The notes below the pieces were generated by a model. The model was not told the origin of the DNA, made no database searches, and saw only the letters and a program-made list of their open reading frames with translations. A stretch of 9,855 nt of DNA from an uncultured Lachnospiraceae bacterium (lineage in GTDB: Bacteria; Bacillota; Clostridia; Lachnospirales; Lachnospiraceae): contig CAMNQN010000124.1 of the NCBI GenBank assembly GCA_946549155.1, positions 1 to 9,855 of the forward strand, given 5' to 3'. How positions within the stretch are numbered: position 1 is the first letter of the stretch; every line of letters begins with the position of its first letter. Positions 5,508 to 9,855 of the stretch are shown here, in pieces. The position numbers and the translations under genes are program-made.

Positions 5508-6392
5508 TCAGGGGGAGGAGGGGGTGAAAAATTCCTGCAGCATGGAATTTTCCCGGTCCCTTTGGCGGCAGACAAAGCCGATTTCCCGTTCAGGAAAGGT
5601 AAAATTCATGGGCACCTCCACCAGGGTGCCGGCGGTCAGTTCCTTTTCCACAAACTGGCGGATGACGCAGGCGATTCCCAGGCCGATTTGAGCGAAACGG
5701 ATCACCAGATCCATGGAGGTCACCTCCAGGATATGGGTCAGCTCCAACTGGTGCTCCTTTAGCTGGGCGTTTACGGACTGGCGGGTGATATTTTCTTCAT
5801 CCAGCATCATAAAGGTGGCAGTATGGAACAGCGATTCATCGGGGAACAGCTCCGCCTGATTTTTCAAGTAGGTGGCTGTGGCCACGAAGGTGTCAGTGAT
5901 GTGGAGGAGCGGGTGAAAATAGTAGCCCTGGAGCTTCCGGGGGCGGGCCGCCAGGCCCAGATCAATTTTCTCCTCGTCCAGAAGATGCAGCGTCTGGTAG
6001 GTGGACTGGCAGGAGATGGTGATTCGGGTTTGGGGGTGATTGGAGATGTAGGGGCGCAGGTAGGAGAGCAGCACGTACCGGCAGAGGGTGGAGCTGGTGC
6101 CCAGGCGAAGCCTTGGGATGCTGCCTGCTTTGCCGCGCAGAATCTGATCCTCCCCGTCCTGAATCAGGGAAAAGGCGTTTTGGACCTTTTCGAAAAGGGC
6201 GGTGCCCTCCGGGGTCAGCGTTACGCCGTGGGAATTTCGCTTAAAGAGGAGTACCCCCAGATTTTCCTCCAGCTTCTGAATGGACCGGCTGACGGCGGGC
6301 TGGCTGACGTAAAGCTCTCTGGCGGCCCGACAGATGTTACCGGTGCGTCCCACCGTGTAAAAAACATGGTAAAGAGATAAATTTTCCTGCAT
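5508..6392 (-). CDS. LysR-type transcriptional regulator, divergent from leuCD
   Basis: This is a 294-residue LTTR of normal family length. An N-terminal winged helix-turn-helix lies at about residues 4-62, with the recognition region at about 18-41 (GNICRAARELYVSQPAVSRSIQKLE is the typical LTTR pattern). The LysR substrate-binding domain follows from about 90 to 285 (RLRLGTSSTLCRYVLLSYL; later GLGIACVI). The start at 6392 is preferred because GGAAGGAAG lies just upstream on the minus strand and MQENLSLYHVFYTV is the usual LTTR beginning; ATG 6431 is an in-frame alternative with a poorer site. It is transcribed away from leuC across a shared A/T-rich region, the classic arrangement for an LTTR controlling its neighbour and itself. 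The effector is not known; an isopropylmalate-type intermediate is plausible by analogy with other leucine regulators. It is convergent with ilvC. Confidence 0.92.
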   Translation of the reverse strand: MQENLSLYHVFYTVGRTGNICRAARELYVSQPAVSRSIQKLEENLGVLLFKRNSHGVTLTPEGTALFEKVQNAFSLIQDGEDQILRGKAGSIPRLRLGTSSTLCRYVLLSYLRPYISNHPQTRITISCQSTYQTLHLLDEEKIDLGLAARPRKLQGYYFHPLLHITDTFVATATYLKNQAELFPDESLFHTATFMMLDEENITRQSVNAQLKEHQLELTHILEVTSMDLVIRFAQIGLGIACVIRQFVEKELTAGTLVEVPMNFTFPEREIGFVCRQRDRENSMLQEFFTPSSP

Positions 6393-6449
6393 AATCTTCC
6401 TTCCCTGGCAGTATACGCGCTGTGTGTGCATTGCCCCTATGATAGTGAT

Positions 6450-6464
6450 ATAATTTCAAGTTAT
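6450..6464. promoter_or_regulatory. Candidate LysR recognition site
   Basis: ATAATTTCAAGTTAT is a near-perfect 15-base palindrome with the T-N11-A form of LTTR boxes. Its centre (6457) lies about 65 bases upstream of the leuC start predicted from the -10 at 6510-6515, the position where LTTR recognition sites normally sit. Being on the regulator's own upstream side, it could also mediate autoregulation. Confidence 0.6.
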
Positions 6465-6475
6465 AATAAATATAT

Positions 6476-6495
6476 ATAATATGTATTAGCATTAT
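6476..6495. promoter_or_regulatory. Candidate LysR activation site next to the leuC -35
   Basis: ATAAT (6476-6480) and ATTAT (6491-6495) form an inverted repeat with a 10-base gap that overlaps the weak leuC -35 element. This is where the lower-affinity activation site of an LTTR is expected. The region is very A/T-rich, so chance is a real possibility. Confidence 0.35.
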
Positions 6496-6515
6496 AACAG
6501 AAACTATGTTAGAAT
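6486..6515 (+). promoter_or_regulatory. leuCD promoter
   Basis: TAGAAT (6510-6515) is preceded by TG at 6507-6508 (extended -10). A weak -35 TTAGCA (6486-6491) sits 18 bases upstream. A good -10 with a poor -35 fits an activator-dependent promoter. Confidence 0.7.
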
Positions 6516-6577
6516 GGCAACAGTGAAAAATAAAAAATGATAAATGGTTTCGAAAATAGGATTTGGAGGTACTGATT

Positions 6578-7846
6578 ATGGGAATGACAATGACACAGAA
6601 AATCCTGGCTGCGCACGCGGGGCTGGATTATGTGGAGGCAGGACAGCTGATTGAGGCGGACCTCGATCTTGTGCTGGGAAACGATATTACCTCTCCGGTG
6701 GCAATTCATGAGATGGATAAGTTTAAAAATGCTTCCGTTTTTGATAAAGAAAAGATTGCCCTGGTGATGGATCATTTTATCCCGAATAAGGATATTAAGT
6801 CTGCGGAGCATTGCAAATGTGTGCGGGAGTTTGCCTGTAAGCACGATATTACCAACTATTTTGACGTGGGGCAGATGGGAATTGAACATGCGCTGCTTCC
6901 GGAACAGGGTCTGACAGTGGCCGGGGATGTGATTATCGGCGCGGACTCCCACACCTGTACCTATGGTGCGCTGGGGGCGTTTTCCACCGGCGTGGGCAGT
7001 ACGGATATGGCGGCCGGTATGGCCACCGGAAAGGCATGGTTCAAGGTGCCTTCCGCCATCAAATTTAATATCGTAGGCAAGCCGGATAAATGGGTCAGCG
7101 GCAAGGATGTGATCCTTCATATTATCGGGATGATCGGTGTGGACGGCGCCCTTTACAAATCCATGGAGTTTGTGGGAGAAGGAATTAAAAACCTGAGCAT
7201 GGATGACCGTTTTACAATCGCCAATATGGCGATTGAAGCCGGCGGCAAGAATGGTATTTTCCCGGTGGATGAGCAGGCGGTGGAATATATGAAGGAACAT
7301 TCCATGCGGCCTTATAAGATCTATGAGGCGGATGAAGACGCGGTTTATGACGAGGAGTATACCATTGACTTAGGCCAGCTGAAATCCACTGTTTCTTTCC
7401 CCCATCTGCCGGAGAACACAAAGACGGTGGAGGAGATCACGGAGGATGTGGCAGTGGATCAGGTGGTGATCGGTTCCTGCACCAATGGCCGCATCAGCGA
7501 TTTGAGAATCGCGGCGGAGATCCTGAAGGGGAGAAAAGTGAAGAAGCCAGTTCGCTGTATCGTGATTCCCGCCACTCAGCAAATTTATCTTCAGGCCATG
7601 GAGGAGGGGCTACTGAAAATTTTTATCGAAGCAGGCGCAGTGGTGAGCACTCCCACCTGCGGTCCCTGTCTGGGCGGATATATGGGGGTTCTGGCAGCGG
7701 GCGAACGCTGTATTTCCACTACAAACCGGAATTTCGTGGGACGTATGGGTCATGTGGAGTCAGAGGTGTATCTGGCCAGCCCGGCAGTGGCGGCAGCCAG
7801 CGCGGTGACCGGCAGGATTTCCGTACCCCAGGAACTGGGGCTGTAG
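6578..7846 (+). CDS. leuC: 3-isopropylmalate dehydratase large subunit, short (LeuC2/HacA-like) type
   Basis: This 422-residue aconitase-family subunit, with LeuD, isomerises 2-isopropylmalate to 3-isopropylmalate in leucine synthesis. The [4Fe-4S] ligands are Cys301 (GSCTNG), Cys361 and Cys364 (TCGPC). The ADSHTCTYGALGAFSTGVGSTD active-site segment is near residues 126-147. Length and sequence style fit the roughly 420-residue clostridial/archaeal type made as separate subunits, not the roughly 465-residue E. coli type. The ATG at 6578 has GGAGG (6565-6569) 8 bases upstream; ATG 6584 and TTG 6563 are poorer. The same family includes homoaconitase and 2,3-dimethylmalate dehydratase, which sequence alone cannot fully exclude. 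The BCAA neighbours favour isopropylmalate. The promoter shows signs of LysR control. Confidence 0.93.
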   Translation: MGMTMTQKILAAHAGLDYVEAGQLIEADLDLVLGNDITSPVAIHEMDKFKNASVFDKEKIALVMDHFIPNKDIKSAEHCKCVREFACKHDITNYFDVGQMGIEHALLPEQGLTVAGDVIIGADSHTCTYGALGAFSTGVGSTDMAAGMATGKAWFKVPSAIKFNIVGKPDKWVSGKDVILHIIGMIGVDGALYKSMEFVGEGIKNLSMDDRFTIANMAIEAGGKNGIFPVDEQAVEYMKEHSMRPYKIYEADEDAVYDEEYTIDLGQLKSTVSFPHLPENTKTVEEITEDVAVDQVVIGSCTNGRISDLRIAAEILKGRKVKKPVRCIVIPATQQIYLQAMEEGLLKIFIEAGAVVSTPTCGPCLGGYMGVLAAGERCISTTNRNFVGRMGHVESEVYLASPAVAAASAVTGRISVPQELGL

Positions 7847-7935
7847 ACGCTTTATGCCGGCCATGAGAAGGGACTGCGGTAAGCTGGTTTCACGGCAAAG
7901 CGGTACGTGGGCTGCCGGCGGCGGGAGGAATAGAC

Positions 7936-8043
7936 ATGGAAACAGGAGTACAGCAGAGAGAACGGTCTGCTGTATGGATGATAGAAGCGGCCCGGCTGGG
8001 GCAGAAGGAGAGTGTTTATGAGAGCATCAGGAACAGTATTTAA
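7936..8043 (+). CDS. Possible 35-residue small ORF in the leuC-leuD gap
   Basis: An ATG at 7936 is preceded by a consensus GGAGG (7924-7928) at the ideal 7-base distance. The frame runs 35 codons to TAA at 8041-8043, so it overlaps the first 26 bases of leuD in another frame. The peptide (begins METGVQQRER, ends YESIRNSI) is charged, with no membrane segment and no cluster of Leu, Val or Ile codons as in a classical leader peptide. The leuD ribosome binding site lies inside the frame, so its translation could open or couple leuD initiation. I do not recognise a homologue. It could be a chance frame in a spacer. Confidence 0.35.
   Translation: METGVQQRERSAVWMIEAARLGQKESVYESIRNSI
7949..7974 (+). 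other. Hairpin inside the leuC-leuD gap
   Basis: TACAGCAG (7949-7956) and CTGCTGTA (7967-7974) form a perfect 8-bp stem with a 10-base loop. It lies within the small ORF and upstream of the leuD ribosome binding site, and no T run follows. It could influence translation or mRNA processing between leuC and leuD. Confidence 0.5.
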
Positions 8044-8503
8044 ATATGGAGACAATGTGGATACCGACGTGATAATTCCCGCCCGGTACCTGAATTCATC
8101 GGATCCGAAGGAACTGGCTGTCCACTGTATGGAGGATATCGACAGGGAATTTGTTCATAAAGTGCAGACCGGGGACATCATTGTGGCGGATAAAAACTTT
8201 GGCTGCGGCTCCTCAAGAGAGCACGCGCCCATCGCCATCAAGGCATCTGGCGTAAGCTGCGTCATTGCGGAGAGCTTTGCCCGTATTTTTTATCGAAACG
8301 CCATTAATATCGGGCTGCCTATCATCGAGTGTCCGGAGGCCTCCAGGGGAATCCAGGCCGGCGATCAGGTGGAAATAGATTTCGACAGCGGGATTATTTA
8401 CGACCGCACGAGAGGAACCCAGTTCAAAGGGCAGGCGTTCCCGGAGTTTATGCAGAAGATCATCCGGGCGGAGGGTTTGATTAATTATATTAATAATAAA
8501 TAA
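8018..8503 (+). CDS. leuD: 3-isopropylmalate dehydratase small subunit, LeuD2 type
   Basis: This 161-residue swivelling-domain subunit pairs with LeuC. The family landmarks are DNVDTDVIIPARYL (about residues 12-25) and the substrate-binding loop GCGSSREHAP (62-71), followed by SFARIFYRNAINIGLP. The length fits the short separate-subunit type. AAGGAG at 8005-8010 lies 7 bases before the ATG at 8018, which gives the family N-terminus. The gap from leuC is 171 bases, unusually long for this pair, and holds a hairpin and a small ORF. It should be co-transcribed with leuC from the promoter at 6486-6515, and a strong terminator follows 30 bases after the stop. Homoaconitase or dimethylmalate dehydratase small subunits are the alternatives. 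Confidence 0.94.
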   Translation: MRASGTVFKYGDNVDTDVIIPARYLNSSDPKELAVHCMEDIDREFVHKVQTGDIIVADKNFGCGSSREHAPIAIKASGVSCVIAESFARIFYRNAINIGLPIIECPEASRGIQAGDQVEIDFDSGIIYDRTRGTQFKGQAFPEFMQKIIRAEGLINYINNK

Positions 8504-8509
8504 AAGGTA

Positions 8510-8527
8510 TTCCGTAAAGACACGGAA
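8510..8527 (+). other. Small hairpin ahead of the leuD terminator
   Basis: TTCCGT (8510-8515) and ACGGAA (8522-8527) form a 6-bp stem with a 6-base loop, immediately before the terminator stem. It may protect the transcript end or be incidental. Confidence 0.4.
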
Positions 8528-8532
8528 ATGGG

Positions 8533-8573
8533 AGGCTTTGGCAGAAAAGGTTTTTTCTGCCAAAGCCTTTTTG
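8533..8573 (+). terminator. Intrinsic terminator of leuCD
   Basis: A perfect 16-bp stem (8533-8548 with 8553-8568, AGGCTTTGGCAGAAAA and its complement) with loop GGTT is followed by T-rich sequence. It is very strong and separates leuCD from the downstream dehydrogenase gene. Confidence 0.95.
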
Positions 8574-8733
8574 CTTTTGCCAAAGCGGTGCTTTCCGGAG
8601 ACCTGCATTCTGGCCGCAGCTTGACAGAAGAGAGCATTTTGCCCTGGATATGGGGTATAAATCCTTCTGGATTGGGAAGGATAGGAATAAAAGGATCCGT
8701 CAATGAATGAAATGATAAGGAGAGTGCTTGTTT

Positions 8734-9720
8734 ATGCGTATTACTTTTTTCGCCACGAAACAGTATGATAAGGAAACCTTTGCAAAAATAGGAAAACAGT
8801 ATCCGGAACTGGAGCTGGAGTATTGGGAGACGGAATTATCCCCCAGGACGGCTTCCTATGTGACCGACAGCGAGGCCGTCTGCGCTTTTGTAAGCTCTGA
8901 TGTGGGGGAGAAAACGCTGAAAGCGCTGAAGGACAAAGGAGTAAAGCTGGTTCTGATGCGCTGTTCAGGCTTCAACAATGTAGATCTGGATGCGGCCACC
9001 CGGTACGGGATCAGGGTAATGCGGGTGCCTGGCTATTCCCCCGAGGCAGTGGCGGAATATGCCATGGGCCTGGCCCTGGCGGTAAACCGGAGGATTCACA
9101 AGGCATACATCCGGGTGCGGGAGAACAATTTCAGCCTTCAGGGCCTGACGGGCGTGAATTTTTATAAAAAGACAGCGGGCATCATTGGCACCGGAAAGAT
9201 CGGCGCTGCCATGACCCGTATCTGCCATGGATTCGGGATGAAGGTGATTGCTTATGACAAGTATCCGAATCCGGAGCTGGATTTCGTGCAGTATGTGGAT
9301 ATGGACGAACTGCTGGCTTCCAGTGACCTGATTTCCCTGCATTGCCCCCTGACCGACAGCAACCATCATCTGATTAACCTGGAAACGATCAATAAGATGA
9401 AGGATGGCGTGATTTTGGTGAATACCTCCAGGGGCGGACTGATAAAGACGGATGACCTGATTACCGGTATCCGGGAGAAGAAATTCTTCGGCGTGGGCCT
9501 GGATGTGTATGAGGAGGAAACTAACAACGTGTTTGAGAATCGGGAGGATGAGATCCTGATGCATTCCACCACAGCCAGGCTGCTGTCCTTCCCGAATGTC
9601 ATCATAACCTCTCATCAGGGCTTTCTCACCGACACGGCGCTGGAGGCTATCAGTGAGGTGACGCTGAACAATGCCATGGCCTATCTGAGAGGCGAAAAGA
9701 AGGGAACAGAGCTGAATTAG
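8734..9720 (+). CDS. ldhA: D-lactate dehydrogenase (D-2-hydroxyacid dehydrogenase family)
   Basis: This 328-residue NAD-dependent enzyme reduces pyruvate (or a related 2-keto acid) to the D-hydroxy acid and reoxidises NADH in fermentation. The sequence follows E. coli LdhA closely in style (FATKQYDKETF, RCSGFNNVDLDAA, NFSLQGLTG). The NAD motif GTGKIG is at 152-157, and Asp175 (AYDKYPN) indicates NAD over NADP. Catalytic Arg233 (NTSRGG), Asp257, Glu262 (DVYEEE) and His294 (SHQG) match Lactobacillus D-LDH residues with a constant offset. ATG 8734 gives the family N-terminus, although AAGGAG (8717-8722) is 11 bases away; TTG 8728 is in frame and closer. The adjoining leu genes raise the option of D-2-hydroxyisocaproate formation, but similarity to LdhA favours lactate. 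It is transcribed separately from leuCD; no convincing promoter was found in 8574-8733. Confidence 0.93.
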   Translation: MRITFFATKQYDKETFAKIGKQYPELELEYWETELSPRTASYVTDSEAVCAFVSSDVGEKTLKALKDKGVKLVLMRCSGFNNVDLDAATRYGIRVMRVPGYSPEAVAEYAMGLALAVNRRIHKAYIRVRENNFSLQGLTGVNFYKKTAGIIGTGKIGAAMTRICHGFGMKVIAYDKYPNPELDFVQYVDMDELLASSDLISLHCPLTDSNHHLINLETINKMKDGVILVNTSRGGLIKTDDLITGIREKKFFGVGLDVYEEETNNVFENREDEILMHSTTARLLSFPNVIITSHQGFLTDTALEAISEVTLNNAMAYLRGEKKGTELN

Positions 9721-9729
9721 GAGAGGGAA

Positions 9730-9823
9730 ATTCGTGTTTTGTTAATTACCCGGACGCAGGATGAGGCGGGACGGCAGGGCCACATACCTCTGGAAAATAA
9801 CTCCGGATGCCAAGAAAAACTAA
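9730..9823. repeat. Intergenic two-block repeat, copy 2
   Basis: 9730-9760 matches 1001-1031 at 28 of 31 positions, and 9812-9823 repeats AAGAAAAACTAA exactly. It begins 10 bases after the dehydrogenase stop codon, the same placement as copy 1. The middle differs: this copy lacks the right palindrome arm seen at 1051-1065 but holds a smaller stem, TCTGGA (9789-9794) with TCCGGA (9802-9807). The element may continue past the window end. Confidence 0.7.
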
Positions 9824-9855
9824 GATGGAGACGGGCTAAAATTTCGGGCACCGGG

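Noticed and set aside
5823..6380. Plus-strand open frame (185 codons) opposite the LysR gene
   Set aside because: Gly/Val/Gln-rich translation typical of an antisense frame; no ribosome binding site and no domain.
6509..7300. Long minus-strand open frame (263 codons) opposite leuC
   Set aside because: It mirrors the leuC coding sequence, its product is His/Ile-rich with no family signature, and leuC is unmistakable on the other strand.
8621..8661. TTGACA at 8621-8626 and TATAAA at 8656-8661 as the ldhA promoter
   Set aside because: The two hexamers are 29 bases apart, and no acceptable -10 lies 16-18 bases after the TTGACA, so the promoter is not supported.

Overview
The window reads as chromosomal DNA of a Gram-positive anaerobe of the class Clostridia, most likely a Lachnospiraceae relative. 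This rests on roughly 50% GC, strong GGAGG-type ribosome binding sites, textbook sigma-A promoters, intrinsic terminators, a secreted amidase with clostridial cell-wall-binding repeats, a DUF362 protein and an E. coli LdhA-like fermentative D-lactate dehydrogenase. The family placement is inference. No transposase, integrase, tRNA, rRNA, CRISPR array or phage gene was found.

Layout, left to right: (1) the 3' part of a DUF362 protein with a Cys-rich tail (1-993). (2) A 306-base intergenic stretch holding a palindromic repeat, a consensus promoter and a hairpin-rich leader. (3) A small two-CBS-domain protein (1300-1722) with a strong terminator. (4) A secreted N-acetylmuramoyl-L-alanine amidase with many cell-wall-binding repeats (1866-3485). 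(5) A branched-chain amino acid block: ilvN (3665-4162) and ilvC (4278-5297) behind a TTGACA-17-TAGAAT promoter, followed by a very long compound hairpin ending in a T run. (6) A LysR-type regulator on the minus strand (5508-6392), divergent from leuC (6578-7846) and leuD (8018-8503). A 35-codon reading frame with a perfect ribosome binding site lies in the leuC-leuD gap, and leuD ends in a 16-bp terminator. (7) A D-lactate / D-2-hydroxyacid dehydrogenase (8734-9720). (8) A tail (9721-9855) carrying a second copy of the intergenic repeat seen after the DUF362 gene.

How the genes fit together: IlvN regulates acetohydroxyacid synthase (whose large subunit ilvB is not in the window), and IlvC performs the next step towards valine and isoleucine. 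LeuC and LeuD form isopropylmalate isomerase in the leucine branch. The divergent LysR regulator probably senses a pathway metabolite and controls leuCD: an A/T-rich palindrome of LysR type is centred at about -65 of a good leuC promoter. The dehydrogenase recycles NADH through pyruvate, or possibly through the 2-keto acid of leucine. Most of the window is ordinary metabolism. The less explained parts are the non-coding elements: the two-block repeat, the structured leader before the CBS gene, the roughly 128-nt hairpin after ilvC, and the small frame between leuC and leuD.
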